From Saprospiraceae bacterium (GTDB taxonomy: Bacteria > Bacteroidota > Bacteroidia > Chitinophagales > Saprospiraceae), in the NCBI GenBank assembly GCA_016713025.1, contig JADJPZ010000003.1, positions 496,001-560,000 of the forward strand: a stretch of DNA of 64,000 nt, read 5' to 3'. The position numbers were made by a program, and so were the translations under genes. This document shows, piece after piece, positions 16,323-27,808 of this stretch. The notes below the pieces were generated by a model. It saw only the letters and a program-made list of their open reading frames with translations, was not told where the DNA came from and searched no databases. Every line of letters begins with the position of its first letter. The first letter of the stretch is position 1.

Positions 16323-19196
16323 ATGTCTACAAATATTTTAAATCATTTTGCAAAACGTCATATAGGTATTTCATCGGCTGAAAAAGAAGCCATGCTTAAA
16401 ATTATCGGAGTGGACTCACTTGACCAGCTGATAGATGAGACTGTGCCTCCGGGCATAAGAATGGACAAGAAGCTCAATCTTCCTGATGCCTTACAAGAGC
16501 ACGAATATCTTTCCACTCTTCATAAAATAGCTTCTAAAAATAAAGTATATAAGTCCTATATAGGTCAGGGCTATTACAATACTCTGGTGCCGACTGTGAT
16601 TTTACGTAATGTTTTTGAAAATCCGGGTTGGTATACTCAGTACACACCTTATCAGGCAGAAATTGCACAAGGAAGGCTTGAAGCTTTGCTCAATTTTCAG
16701 ACAATGATTTCAGATCTTACAGCTATGCCAATAGCCAATGCATCATTGCTTGATGAAGGTACTGCTGCTGCTGAGGCTATGGCCATGTGCGAAGGCATAC
16801 ACAATAAAAAACGGAAATCTAACCCTGCAAAAAAATTTTTTGTAGACAATAGAGTATACCGTCAGACTTTGGATGTCATCATAACCAGAGCGAAGCCTCT
16901 ACATATAGAAATAGTGGCCGGAGATTGGAAAACTTTTGAATTTTCTGATGATTACTTTGGTGTACTGATCCAATATCCTGATAGTGAAGGAAATGTACAT
17001 GATTATACGTCATTTGCCTCACGATGTAATGATAAAGAGATACAAGTCATTGTAGCTGCTGATATCATGAGCCTTGCACTCCTAACACCTCCGGGAGAAT
17101 GGGGTGCAGATGTAGTAATTGGTAATAGTCAGAGATTTGGCGTACCCAAAGGGTATGGTGGACCTCATGCTGCGTATTTTGCTACAAAAGAGGACAATAA
17201 AAGAGTAATTCCAGGGAGAATCATTGGTTTGTCCGTAGATGTAAATGGCGATCCTGCACTTAGGATGGCACTTCAGACCAGAGAGCAGCATATAAGAAGA
17301 GAAAAAGCCACGTCCAACATCTGTACAGCACAAGCGCTGCTCTCCATTATGGCAAGTATGTATGCCGTATATCATGGTCCGGATGGCATACGGCAAATTG
17401 CAGGTAACATTCATAAAAATACATCAATTCTTGAACACAATCTCAGGGTCATGAATTTGAATGTGACAAATACATATTATTTTGATACCATCACTATCAA
17501 AACAGATACTGATAAGATCAGTAAAATAAGATCTGAAAGTGAAGCAGCAGGAATAAATTTCTACTATACAGGTAATGATATGGTTTCTGTTTCTTTTGAT
17601 GAAACCGTAAGTCTTGAAGACGTTGATGATGTTGTTACAATATTTTCGAAAGTTTTCAATATAAATCATACATTTGATGGTAGTGAAAGAAATGCATCCT
17701 TTGGAGTTAAGGTAAGAACAGGAGATATTTTGACCCACCCTGTATTTTCGAATTATCATACCGAAAGCAAGATGATGAGATATATCAAAAGTCTTGAAAA
17801 TAAAGACTTATCTCTTGTCCACTCCATGATTTCATTAGGGTCGTGCACAATGAAACTCAATGCAGCGAGCGAGATGATACCTGTTTCCTGGCCTGAATTT
17901 TCGTCTATCCATCCATTTGCACCGGCAGAACAGACATTGGGCTATCAACAGATCTTCAATGAATTGGAAGAATATCTGTCCGAAATTACAGGATTTGATG
18001 CATGCTCTTTACAACCCAATTCGGGAGCACAGGGCGAATATACAGGTTTGTTGACCATAAGAGCCTATCACGAAGATCGTAATGAATTACACAGGAATAT
18101 AGCGCTCATACCTTCTTCAGCACATGGTACCAATCCCGCTTCAGCTGTTATGTGTGGTATGGAAGTGGTGGTCGTAGGATGTGACGAAAGAGGTAATGTG
18201 GACATGAATGACCTTCGTTTGAAAACAGAGCAACATTCAGATAAATTGAGTTGCCTGATGATCACATACCCAAGTACTCACGGTGTTTTTGAAACTTCTA
18301 TCAAAGAAATTTGTGACCTGATCCACGATCACGGAGGACTGGTGTACATGGATGGTGCCAATATGAATGCTCAAGTTGGCCTCACCAGCCCAGGTATTAT
18401 CGGCGCTGATGTATGTCATCTCAACCTCCACAAAACATTTGCAATTCCACATGGAGGTGGCGGTCCTGGTATGGGTCCTATTTGTGTAAATAGCAAACTT
18501 GCACCATTTCTTCCGGGCCATCCATTAATAAAGACCGGTGGCAGCAAATCAATTCCTGCAGTATCTTCTGCACCTTGGGGAAGTGCAAGTATCTTGCTGA
18601 TATCATACGGCTACATCAGAATGCTGGGAGCAGATGGTGTAACCAATGCTACAAAATATGCCATCTTAAATGCTAACTATATCAAATCAAGATTGGAAGG
18701 AGCTTATCACATTTTGTATTCAGGAGAACACGGCAGAGCGGCTCATGAGATGATAGTAGACCTTCGTCAGTTTAAGGACGTTGGAATCAGTGCTGAAGAC
18801 GTAGCCAAACGACTGATGGATTACGGATTTCATGCGCCAACATTGTCGTTTCCAGTTGCTGGCACCATCATGATAGAACCAACTGAAAGTGAAGACAAGG
18901 GAGAGTTGGATCGTTTCTGTGATGCTTTACTGGAGATCAGGAAAGAAATTGATCAGGTGGCATCAGGGGAGATGGATGCTACATCCAATGTACTCACTAA
19001 TGCACCACACACAGCAGTTATGGTTGTCAGCGATGATTGGAAATTTAGCTATAGCAGAGAAAAGGCAGCTTATCCCTTGCCATATCTTCGCCTTGGACAT
19101 AAATTCTGGCCATCAGTAGCAAGAGTCGACGGAGCCTATGGCGATCGAAATTTGGTATGTGTCTGCCCGCCCACAGAAAGTTATATAACCCAATAA
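16323..19196 (+). CDS. gcvP: Glycine dehydrogenase (aminomethyl-transferring), P-protein
   Basis: The 957-residue PLP enzyme of the glycine cleavage system. It decarboxylates glycine and passes the aminomethyl group to lipoyl H-protein. It is the long single-chain form: the N-terminal half ([19 protein letters not shown], then [20 protein letters not shown]) fuses to the C-terminal half carrying the PLP lysine in [20 protein letters not shown]. The motif [11 protein letters not shown] is also present. ATG 16323 is chosen over an upstream TTG (16287) because [15 protein letters not shown] matches the family start. The frame is intact, unlike several neighbours. The gcvT and gcvH genes are not in the window. 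Confidence 0.97.
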   Translation: MSTNILNHFAKRHIGISSAEKEAMLKIIGVDSLDQLIDETVPPGIRMDKKLNLPDALQEHEYLSTLHKIASKNKVYKSYIGQGYYNTLVPTVILRNVFENPGWYTQYTPYQAEIAQGRLEALLNFQTMISDLTAMPIANASLLDEGTAAAEAMAMCEGIHNKKRKSNPAKKFFVDNRVYRQTLDVIITRAKPLHIEIVAGDWKTFEFSDDYFGVLIQYPDSEGNVHDYTSFASRCNDKEIQVIVAADIMSLALLTPPGEWGADVVIGNSQRFGVPKGYGGPHAAYFATKEDNKRVIPGRIIGLSVDVNGDPALRMALQTREQHIRREKATSNICTAQALLSIMASMYAVYHGPDGIRQIAGNIHKNTSILEHNLRVMNLNVTNTYYFDTITIKTDTDKISKIRSESEAAGINFYYTGNDMVSVSFDETVSLEDVDDVVTIFSKVFNINHTFDGSERNASFGVKVRTGDILTHPVFSNYHTESKMMRYIKSLENKDLSLVHSMISLGSCTMKLNAASEMIPVSWPEFSSIHPFAPAEQTLGYQQIFNELEEYLSEITGFDACSLQPNSGAQGEYTGLLTIRAYHEDRNELHRNIALIPSSAHGTNPASAVMCGMEVVVVGCDERGNVDMNDLRLKTEQHSDKLSCLMITYPSTHGVFETSIKEICDLIHDHGGLVYMDGANMNAQVGLTSPGIIGADVCHLNLHKTFAIPHGGGGPGMGPICVNSKLAPFLPGHPLIKTGGSKSIPAVSSAPWGSASILLISYGYIRMLGADGVTNATKYAILNANYIKSRLEGAYHILYSGEHGRAAHEMIVDLRQFKDVGISAEDVAKRLMDYGFHAPTLSFPVAGTIMIEPTESEDKGELDRFCDALLEIRKEIDQVASGEMDATSNVLTNAPHTAVMVVSDDWKFSYSREKAAYPLPYLRLGHKFWPSVARVDGAYGDRNLVCVCPPTESYITQ

Positions 19197-19239
19197 AATA
19201 TACTGGAAAATAAATAGGGTAAAAATTTTAAAAATAATC

Positions 19240-19269
19240 TTTGTGAAATAAAAAATAAGCTTACCTTTG
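19240..19269 (+). promoter_or_regulatory. Bacteroidota-type promoter for tRNA-Lys
   Basis: TTTG (19240-19243) is followed by an 18-bp spacer and TACCTTTG (19262-19269), fitting the -33/-7 consensus of the Bacteroidota primary sigma factor. Transcription would begin about 25 bp before the tRNA. Confidence 0.7.
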
Positions 19270-19300
19270 CGTCGCTTTTGAAGAAAGGCTCTTTAAAGGA

Positions 19301-19373
19301 GATCTGGTAGCTCAGTTGGTAGAGCAATACACTTTTAATGTATGGGCCCTGGGTTCAAGTCCCAGCCAGATCA
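19301..19373 (+). tRNA. tRNA-Lys (TTT anticodon)
   Basis: A complete 73-nt cloverleaf. The acceptor stem is GATCTGG/CCAGATC, the D-arm GCTC-AGTTGGTA-GAGC, the anticodon stem ATACA/TGTAT with loop CTTTTAA (anticodon TTT), and the T-arm CTGGG-TTCAAGT-CCCAG, with discriminator A. CCA is not encoded. A strong terminator follows within a few bases. Confidence 0.97.
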
Positions 19374-19375
19374 CG

Positions 19376-19419
19376 AAAAACCCTGATAATCCTTTGATTA
19401 TCAGGGTTTTTTATTTTTA
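19376..19419 (+). terminator. Rho-independent terminator after tRNA-Lys
   Basis: A 13-bp stem (AACCCTGATAATC/GATTATCAGGGTT) with a CTTT loop is followed by a T-rich tail. It is placed immediately after the tRNA. Confidence 0.9.
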
Positions 19420-19761
19420 TCGCAGAAGTTACACAGGTGCTACCCCTCCACAAATATAATAAATAAATACAATAAGAGATATTATATACTTTTGACAAAT
19501 TTATCATAAGTATATGTTCCCATTAATTCCGGCATCATGTCAGAAATTGATGATATACATGAAAAAATCGAAGAACTAAAGTCCTAACTTAAGTTTAAGG
19601 CATGTTTCAACTTTTATCATTTGTCGCTAAAAGTGCTTCCGCCGCGGCGGATTGTATTTGAAGCTCTCACAACGAATCACATTTTAGTTATTTAGGTTAA
19701 CAAAAATAAGACATCTAATCACATCAATTGGAAAAAAAAATTTTTATTAGTCAAGAGTAAA
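19420..19761. other. Intergenic region
   Basis: No gene is apparent. It contains a short GC-rich dyad (CCGCCGCGGCGG near 19640) within otherwise A+T-rich sequence. Confidence 0.4.
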
Positions 19762-22196
19762 TTACCCCCCCACCCTTTTACTTTCTGCTTCTATTCCGGT
19801 ATTCCTTCTTCTTGACTTTACATTACTATTGCCCAGATCGTAACTGATGCTCAATGAAGCCCTTCTACTGTCCCAATTGCCCTGGCCATTGCCAACTTGT
19901 CCGTTGAATCTGGATACACCGCTCCATCCTGACTGGTAAGTGATATCTCCCACGCTAAGCCGGACATTCATTTTTTCATTGATAAATTTGCGCTGCAATC
20001 CGAGATTGAGACTATAGCTTGGGTCATATAGGAAAACTCCGCCCCAAACTCCCGGACCACTATACCAGCCGGATATTTCACCTTTCCACTGGTTGCCGAG
20101 CTTAAACGTATGTTGCTGAAAAAAACTATATGAACCCGCTTGTACATCTACAACTTTGCCGCTTCCATAGTCGGCCTGATTGTCGGTGTAGGATGCTGAA
20201 AAATTCATATACGCATTCCACCATTTGGTGATGTCCATAGGTAGAGAAATATTGGCGTTATATAATTTTTGAGTTGCCAGATTGTCCCAGCTAATGAATC
20301 CTGCTCTTGGATCAATTTCATCAGGTCCTAACAGTCGCGTAATTTGATTGGAAGTATTGCTGTAAGCCAGTTTAAAGGTGTATCTGTATTTTAATGTATA
20401 ACCAAGCTCAATATTATTTACTATTTCAGGTTGAAGGAACTTATTTCCTTTACTATATGACAACTCACTGAGTTGCTCTCTGAATGGATTCAGTACATTG
20501 TAGTCAGGGCGATTGATACGTCTGCCATAATTGAGTGAAAACGAATGCTCAGGTTTGTGTTGATAAGTCACTCCTGCTGAAGGGAAAAAACTGGTATAAT
20601 TGAAATCAACCGGCGCTTCATCGAGTTCAGGAATAAATGCTATCAAATCACCGGTAGCATCCGTATTTTTCTACCCTAAGGCCTGCGGATGCGTTCCATT
20701 TAGCATTGATGTTTTTAGAATAATTCAGATATCCGGCGTAAACATTTTCATGGTACTTAAACTGATTGGATCTTCGATCGTCCCTTGCTGAAACATTATT
20801 TTTGATATTGAAAAATAAAAAAGTATTGTCAGTTGCTACATTGCTGAATTTTGTACCGACACCTACATTTCCACCGAAAAGTTCTGTTTCAAAGTCGGCT
20901 TTGGCCGTAGCGATGTCTATTTTTACAGGTGTATTGTAGGAGTTGATATTTTGACTGATGATATTGGATTCACCTGAGTTAAAATAATAATTAGGCTGGA
21001 AGTGATCTGCTTCATTTCTGAATGTGCCATAATCAGCATCTATATTGAGTCGGTTTTTTCCTGATACATAAGCATAATTCAAATTAAAGGTAGCTTGTTT
21101 TCTTTTATTATCTGATGTATTAGGTGCTGTGAGTATGCTGTCTATCTTGTTGGGATTGCTCTCAGCCGAGATCATAGTTCTGTTATTACTGGCATTGTCC
21201 GAACCATTTACCTGACCACTTACCAGAAATCCTAAGGTACTCTTTTTATTGAGAAAAAAGTCAGTCCCCCATCGTCCATTTACTCCATTGTAATCATTGG
21301 TAGAGCGATTGGTCTCCAGCAGTCTGATGCCATTCTGGTAGGTGTCAAATATCATTTCGTTCCATCTGACACCTTGATTATATCCGACTCCACCGAAGGT
21401 GTTGAGAATTTTATTTCTATAATTTCCATTGGCATTGAAATTGCCGGTGCCGTATCTTCCATGACCGTATGTAGTGCTCACAGATCCGTTGGAGCCAAGA
21501 TTTTTATCCTTTTTGAGACGGATATCGATGATACCGGCATTGCCCTGAGCTTCATATTTGGAACCGGGATTGGTGATGATGTCTATTTTGTCTATCTGCT
21601 CTGAGGTCAGATTTTCGAGATAATTGGTCAGATCATCACCAGTCAAAGGCACTCTTTTGCCATCCACGTACAACAATACTCCTGCTCTGCCCAGCACAGA
21701 AATACTATTGTTATTGTCTACCAATACACCAGGAGCTTTTCTCAAAAGATTCAGGCCGTTTTCTCCTGCTGAGTTGATAGTACCCTGAACATTAAATACT
21801 GTCCTGTCAGCTTTAACTTCTATCAATGCTCTCTGAGCAGTCACCACTACTTCTTCCAGTTGTTTGGCATTTTCTTTGAGCACAATCGGCGGAAGCGTTT
21901 TGATTGGTTTTCGATTGTGAAGATATCAGATTTTTGTTCTGTCAGGCCTACATAACTGGCTTCTGCAAAATATTTACCAGACTTGAGTCTTTCAAACGTA
22001 AAACTTCCTGTCTCTGTAGTAATATCGGCTTTGATCAAGCTGGAGTCAAGTGCTGACTTCAGTATAATGGTAGCGAAGGGAATACCTTCTCCTTTTTCAT
22101 CATTGATATTGCCTGAGACTGTAAATCCCTGTGCGTATGTGAAAGAAAAAAAGATGAAAATAATAGAATAAAAAATGAAGGTAAAAATTTTGGCAT
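19762..22196 (-). CDS. TonB-dependent-receptor-like outer-membrane barrel protein, frameshifted
   Basis: The frames join into one outer-membrane protein of about 810 residues. In order it has a signal peptide (PKIFTFIFYSIIFIFFSFTYAQ after repair), a carboxypeptidase-regulatory-like domain (FTVSGNINDEKGEGIPFATI), a plug (VVVTAQRALIEVKADRTVFN, LLYVDGKRVPL) and an OMP_b-brl_3-type barrel ending in aromatic-rich strands. Three single-base shifts interrupt it: near the start (A run about 22189), at 21898-21901 and at 20666-20670, all in homopolymers. It probably imports or binds a nutrient at the outer membrane. No SusD partner is adjacent. Whether the gene is functional depends on the frameshifts being sequence errors. 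Confidence 0.85.
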
Positions 22197-22657
22197 AATT
22201 GTTTTGATTTTAAATACAAGCCGTTGTTTGTTCAATAAAACTCTGTTTTACTACTTAATACCCGTTTTTTAGAACTTCCAATGCAGCTTAAAGACACAAA
22301 TATTTCAGTTTTGTTGCATGGTGTAAAAAAAAAAGACCAACATCGTATTATTTCGACAAAAAGGCTCTGATAACTGATAATTGAAAATAGTCTTTGATTC
22401 ATTTATTTAAATTTACCTACCCTAACCCTCTCTTAAAATGGCTTAAAATGGAGGGAGTGCACTCGTTCTTTGATTTTTATTACTTTCATCATTATTGTCA
22501 GAAATTTTCCACCTGTTTATTCAATCGCTTTTTTATGGTACTTATTTTAATAAAGTCCATAAATCGTATTATTTCGGTGAAAAAAGCTATCTCGTCGAAC
22601 TTTTTTAATTATTATGCACCGTGATGTATATCTTTGCACCAAATCAACATATCACTT
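22197..22657. other. Divergent intergenic region
   Basis: No gene is seen. It holds a C/T-then-A/G inverted motif (around 22425-22455) resembling the one at 11622-11660, and two copies of CGTATTATTTCG (near 22347 and 22565). A TATCTTTG at 22629-22636 may be the -7 element for the downstream ABC genes. Confidence 0.4.
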
Positions 22658-23564
22658 ATGAATGTTTTATCACTACAAAATGTAGTAAAAGCATATGCCA
22701 ATCATGTCGCTGTCAATGATGTAAGTTTTGATGTAAAGGCAGGATCTATTTTTGGCCTGCTTGGACCCAATGGTGCAGGTAAGACGTCACTGATTCGGAT
22801 CATCACGACGATTACAGCAGCAGATAGCGGCAAGGTTTATCTCAACGGACATCTGCTCAATCATCTTCACCCAAATGAAATAGGGTACATGCCTGAAGAG
22901 CGCGGCTTGTATAAAAAAATGAAAGTAGGTGAACAATTACTGTATCTTGCACAGCTCAAAGGACTCAGCAGCAAAGATGCAAAAGTAAAACTCAAAGCGT
23001 GGCTGGATAAGTTTGAAATAATGAGTTGGTGGGACAAAAAGATAGGCGACCTCTCTAAAGGTATGAGCCAGAAAGTGCAGTTTATAGCCACCGTAGTGCA
23101 CGATCCGAAACTGATCATTCTCGATGAACCGTTTTCTGGATTGGACCCTATCAACAGCAACCTCATCAAAGATGAAATATATCAACTAAAAAAAAAAAAG
23201 GTGCGAGCATACTCTTCTCGACACACCGTATGGAGCAAGTAGAAGAAATATGTGAAGACATAGTTCTGATCAATAAAGGTAAAATCATACTCTATGGCAA
23301 TGTAAACAAAATAAAAATGACTTCAAAGAACATATGTTCAGTGTAAAATATGAAGGGCAGCTGCCTGAAAACTTTGCTCTTTCGGCGTTTGATGTAGTTT
23401 CTGCCATTGGCAACGAAATTATTTTTAAAACAAGCCATCAGCATGCATCCAACGAATTGCTGAAGGGGCTTTTGCATCAGAATGTCAATATCATTCAGTA
23501 CAATGAAATTCTCCCGACTTTAAATGAAATTTTTATCAAACAAGTAGAATCAAACAATGCATAA
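22658..23564 (+). CDS. ABC-2 type transporter ATP-binding protein, frameshifted
   Basis: An ABC ATPase with Walker A GPNGAGKTS, signature LSKGMSQK, Walker B LIILDEPFSGLDP and, after a frame change, the H-loop FSTHRMEQVEEICEDIV. It resembles NatA-type ATPases that drive two-domain exporters, about 300 residues. Two single-base shifts break it: at a 12-A run (23188-23199) and at 23313-23317. Both are homopolymer sites. The C-terminus (LNEIFIKQVESNNA) overlaps the permease start by 8 bp, so the pair forms an operon. ATG 22658 (MNVLSLQNVVKAY) is preferred to TTG 22634. The exported substrate is unknown. Confidence 0.87.
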
Positions 23565-24873
23565 AATCTGGCTAGTCACACAGCGCGAATACCTTACCAG
23601 GGTATTGAATAAAACCTTTATACTTACCACATTGCTTACACCATTAGGTATTTTGGTATTTATGGTAGCAGTGGTTTTTATCATGGGGACAGGATCTGAC
23701 AAATCAAAGATAATCAACGTCTATGATCCTTCAGGGCTGCTCGAAAAAGAATTAAAAACCAGAGACAATCTTACTTTTCAGTTCAACGATGATGCACTGG
23801 AGAAACAGTTTGAGCTATATAAAGACAAAAGATCAATGGTATCATAGAAGTACCTCCGCTGAAAGATTCGCTGGCGTCAAAGTACACTTATAAGTATCAC
23901 TCAGACGAACAGTTGGCATTGGATGAAAATATGGGTATAGAAGGAGCAATCAGTAAAAAAATCCGGAATTATAAATTGAAAAAGCTCAACATCGACGAGA
24001 AGATACTTAAAAACCTTGACACCGATGTCACAGCTGAGCCGGTCACCATACTCGAGGATAAAAAATTAGTTCTATCACGACAGTGGTGAGTTCAGTTTTG
24101 GGTGGTATCGTAGGGTATGCCATGTTTTTTATTATTCTTGTTTATGGCATGCAGGTGATGAGGTCTGTCATGGAAGAAAAGATCAATAGAATCATAGAAG
24201 TTCTCATTTCATCCCTCAAACCATTTGAACTCATGATGGGCAAGGTCATCGGAGTGGCGTTGGTAGGCTTGACTCAGATAGGTATCTGGATGATTCTGAT
24301 GCCACTGATCATGGTTATAGGTACCACACTTTTCGGTTTGAATGCCGACAATATGAGTCAAATCAATACAGGAAATATGCCGGTGGAAGAAATGGCTATG
24401 TCTTCTCAGGATAAAATAGCTCAGGTATTTATAGAAATCAAGGCGATGAACTGGTGGAAGATCCTGCCATTGACTTTGTTTTATTTCCTGGGAGGCTATT
24501 TTGCGTATTCAGCACTTTTTGCAGCCATAGGATCGGCAGTGGGTGAGGATATCAACGAGGCTCAATCACTGACTTTACCGGTGATGATGCCATTGATGTT
24601 TTCGATGTATATCGGCTTCAGTGCGGTCAATGCCCCGGATAGTAGTCTTGCAGTATGGTCAAGCATGATACCATTGTTGTCATCCATTGTGATGCCAGTC
24701 AGGCTTCCTTTGATCCTCCCTGGTGGCAGATTGGTGTCTCTGTGGTATCACTGATCATTTTTAGTATATTTCTGGTATGGATAGCTGCAAGGATATACAG
24801 AGTAGGCATCCTGATGTACGGTAAGAAGGCAAGTTTTAAGGAGTTGGCAAAGTGGGTGTTTTATAAAGGATAG
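23557..24873 (+). CDS. ABC-2 type transporter permease, frameshifted
   Basis: The permease partner of the preceding ATPase. An N-terminal membrane helix (about residues 20-45: TLLTPLGILVFMVAVVFIMG) precedes a periplasmic domain. A C-terminal block of about five helices carries the NatB-like stretch MQVMRSVMEEKINRIIEVLI. Three one-base shifts split it: in the A runs at 23827-23830 and 24060-24065, and in the T run at 24709-24711. The full product would be about 439 residues. NatAB-type systems export sodium, drugs or antimicrobial compounds; nothing here selects between them. Repeat R1 copy B lies 43 bp downstream. Confidence 0.85.
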
Positions 24874-25173
24874 GTAATGTATCTTTGAATGAAATTCCGT
24901 ATTTAACCTTTAAATAGATGTCGTTTAGTTAAGACATCTTTATGAAGTCTTTCCCTTTTAAGGGAACGATTTAGATAGTGTAAAAACTAAGAAAAATTCC
25001 TTATCTAAACGACATTACCCTTTAAATAAATTAAAACCTGTTGCATTTCGACAGATGGTGAGCAAGATTTAAGGTATTTGTGGTTTCTGATTTCAATTCA
25101 GAATTTATAATTCTTAATATTTCATAAGTATATAGTATGTTTGCAACCTATCATACTTTTACAAATAAAAAAT
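24874..25173. other. Intergenic region containing repeat R1 copy B
   Basis: Most of the 300-bp spacer is the R1 element. TATGTTTG at 25136-25143 is a plausible -7 element for the downstream reductase-like gene. Confidence 0.45.
24917..25016 (+). repeat. R1 palindromic MITE-like element, copy B (intact)
   Basis: About 100 bp with terminal inverted repeats (GATGTCGTTTAGTTAAG at the left, CTTATCTAAACGACATT-like at the right, one mismatch). An inner dyad TTCCCTTTTAAGGGAA lies near the middle. It has no coding capacity. The copy at 27575 is the same length. Confidence 0.8.
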
Positions 25174-26309
25174 ATGGACAAAATATATGACATTATACTC
25201 TTCGGGGCGACTGGATTTACAGGTCAGATCACTGCAAAATATCTGTCAGAACATGCCGTTAAAGAAAATATTAAATGGGCCATTGCCGGAAGAGATCAGG
25301 AAAAACTCCTTCATCTGGTCAAAAACCTTAATGAAAATACGCCCGCAATAATAACGGCGGATGTCAATGACTACAATTCTTTGTGTCAGATGACATCTCA
25401 AGGTCACATCATCATGAGTGCCGCAGGACCATTTAGTCGATATGGGAAAAAAGTAGTTCAGGCTTGTATAGAGACATCCACACATTATCTTGATATCACC
25501 GGTGAGCCTTCCTTTATAGCAGATATTTATAATAGCTATTTTGATCATGCTGTCGGGCAAAAATCCTGTATCGTCAATTGCTGCGGATTTGACAGTATTC
25601 CGGCTGACTATGCAGCGTGGCTTACTGCCAAAAAACTTCCTCAACACGAGCCCAAATCCCTAAAAGGTTTCATTCGCACCAATGCAACATTTTCAGGAGG
25701 AACACTGACTACTGCCATAGAAGCATTACATCAGGAAGCGCAGAAGAAATCCATCAAAACAAAGATAAAACGCCATCCTGACGCTCCGCGGATTCCTTTA
25801 AAGATCCACTTTAGTAAAGAAATCGGAGCTTGGGCCATTCCTATGCCTGTGGTAGATCCTCACATAGTCAAGAGAAGTGCTTACCGACTACCTGATGAAT
25901 ATGGGCAAGCTGTATCGTACGCACAGTTTTTGTAAGATCATCCCTGATGAAAGTATTCAAGACTGTCTTTCCCATCGCAGCAGCAGCGATTATGGTCAGA
26001 TTTAAGAGTTTCAGGGAGAGGATGTTCAGCAAGTTTAAGCCCGGTACAGGTCCGAGCGCAGAAAGAAGAGCCAACAGTAAGTTTGAAGTCATATGTTTTG
26101 GGACTTCTCCTTCGGGTGGAGCGGTCACCAGGATTTCAGGTGCTGACCCGGGCTATGATGAGACGGCCAAAATGTTTGCTCAAGCTGCATTTACACTATC
26201 AGATAGTATAAAAAATAAATCCATTAAATATGGAGTACTTACGCCTGTAGAAGCATTTGGTATGCCTTTGGTGGAGAGGCTCCAAAAGGCGGGAATAGTA
26301 GTCAGCTGA
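25174..26309 (+). CDS. Saccharopine dehydrogenase/trans-acting enoyl reductase-like protein, frameshifted
   Basis: The N-terminal Rossmann domain (IILFGATGFTGQITAKYL) and the following AGPFSRYGKKVVQACIE and CGFDSIPADYA motifs identify the saccharopine-dehydrogenase-like NAD(P)-binding family that includes mycobacterial trans-acting enoyl reductases. A single lost T in TTTTT (25927-25931) splits the frame. The C-terminal part contains TSPSGGAVTRISGADPGYDETAKM and ends KAGIVVS. Full length is about 378 residues, as expected. ATG 25174 (MDKIYDIILFGATG) is preferred to the upstream TTG. It probably reduces a lipid or acyl substrate, which is unknown. Confidence 0.85.
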
Positions 26310-26745
26310 AATAGTGTCACTAAATATTGACTAAAAAAAGCTGAAGTACCACTTAAAATGCTCATTTTGGGGTTGAACAGCCATGTACATGGGTGGTTAC
26401 TATTCTTTTTTATACTGACAATACTACACCCTTCTTTGTCTTATTCAAAAAATGACATCTTCTTTTCAAATACGATGCTTGACCGTGTCTGCACTGAGCT
26501 AAATCGAAGTGTGAAGGAACTGTGAGCAGCTGCTCGCAGCGAATACTAATATATCCGGTGAAGACAAATTATTCAAAAAACATCTTGATCAGGACACAAA
26601 CGTCCCAAAAGATCAAGCATAGCTTGACGCGGTATGGCAAAAAATATAACAGTGGCTAAAATAAAATTTGTCACTGGGAGACAAAGGTTAAAAGTTTAGA
26701 CATACTCTAAACAGCAAATATTCAGTAAAAATTTGTAACAAACTC
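26310..26745. other. Intergenic region with repeat similar to 13.7-14.0 kb
   Basis: No gene is seen. Segments 26511-26553 (GAAGGAACTG ... GCTCGCAGCGAATACTA) and about 26628-26637 (CGGTATGGC) match the reverse strand of 13719-13980. It includes the palindrome GAGCAGCTGCTC. Confidence 0.45.
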
Positions 26746-27129
26746 TTATTCATCATCAGCTTCCGCTGTCAATTCCTTCTCAATGTCTTCCATGAAAACG
26801 TAATCTATGGCTTCTTCAGAAGTAGGAATAATAGTAAGTATAGATTCAAGCCTCGATATTTCTATAAGTTTTTTTGACAGCCGGATGGTTGGCTCCCGTC
26901 AATACAAAACAACCATAATCTTTCCATAATCGATTAGCTGTCAGAATGGCACTTAAGCCTGACGAATCGACATACTTCACATCTGATAAATCCAAAATCA
27001 AATTTCTCACACCTTCATTACTGAAAACACAAATTCTGACTTTAAATCCGGCGCAAGGATCGAATTAAGATTTTCTTCGTGCAGTTTTATTATAGAGTAC
27101 CGCTCTGTTTTATCTAATGTAAACTTCAT
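26746..27129 (-). CDS. STAS-domain protein (anti-sigma factor antagonist-like), frameshifted
   Basis: Reading from ATG 27129 and repairing two single-base shifts gives a STAS domain of about 128 residues. It starts MKFTLDKTERYSIIKLHEENL, then LILDLSDVKYVDSSGLSAIL and LTGANHPAVKKLIEISRLESI, and ends in an acidic tail (MEDIEKELTAEADDE). The Ser pair in the DSSG loop is the usual phosphorylation site of anti-sigma antagonists such as SpoIIAA. The shifts are near 27024-27035 and in a 7-T run (26869-26875). Because of them no single open frame covers it. No partner kinase is adjacent. Confidence 0.75.
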
Positions 27130-27808
27130 GTTTGTTTAATTATTAAAAATTTGTCCTATCTCACCAACAATATAGTACCCCACTTTTAATCATTCTCCTT
27201 CTTAGTGTTGAGGAGCTTGAGAGTGTTTCATCAGCGATGGGGTGCAAAGGTAGCACATTTCACAAAAATATTTAAATTATATCTTTGAAAATAACAATCG
27301 CAATATTTTTGTCAAGAAAATAAAAAATATATTACAAATAATAATAATATTTAAAAGTCTTTATTATATTTGTGTTAAATACAAAAAGAGCAATAAAAGA
27401 GATAATTTATTGAAATCACGATCGCTGTTTTTTAGGTTGTAATTTACCTTATAAGGACATCATTTTAATTTTCATTCGGTTAATGAATGGTTAAAAACAA
27501 TGATTTAGGTAATTTTTTATCATTTAATTTGTATAATTATTTAATTTTACATTTAAATTGATAATTTTGATTTCAATGTCGTTTAGATAAGGCCATATTA
27601 TGAAATCCTTCCTTTTTAAGGGAAGGATTTAGGATGGGTAAAAACAAGTAAAAATACTTTAACTAAACGACATTGATTTTGATTTTGTATGCCATAATAG
27701 CAGAAATAAAATTGTGGCACGAAATTGTTAAATTATAAGTCGAAGAGAACATGGAAGCTTATATTTTGTTAGACCATGTTCAAAATTAAAATGAAATACA
27801 ATAGATAA
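27130..27808. other. Divergent intergenic region between STAS gene and clpC
   Basis: 679 bp, strongly A+T-rich. R1 copy C occupies 27575-27674. A TATCTTTG (about 27283-27290) resembles a -7 element but is far from either gene. No further gene is supported. Confidence 0.45.
27575..27674 (+). repeat. R1 palindromic MITE-like element, copy C (intact)
   Basis: 100 bp. Ends AATGTCGTTTAGATAAGG and, inverted, CTTTAACTAAACGACATT. The inner dyad is CCTTCCTTTTTAAGGGAAGG. Confidence 0.8.
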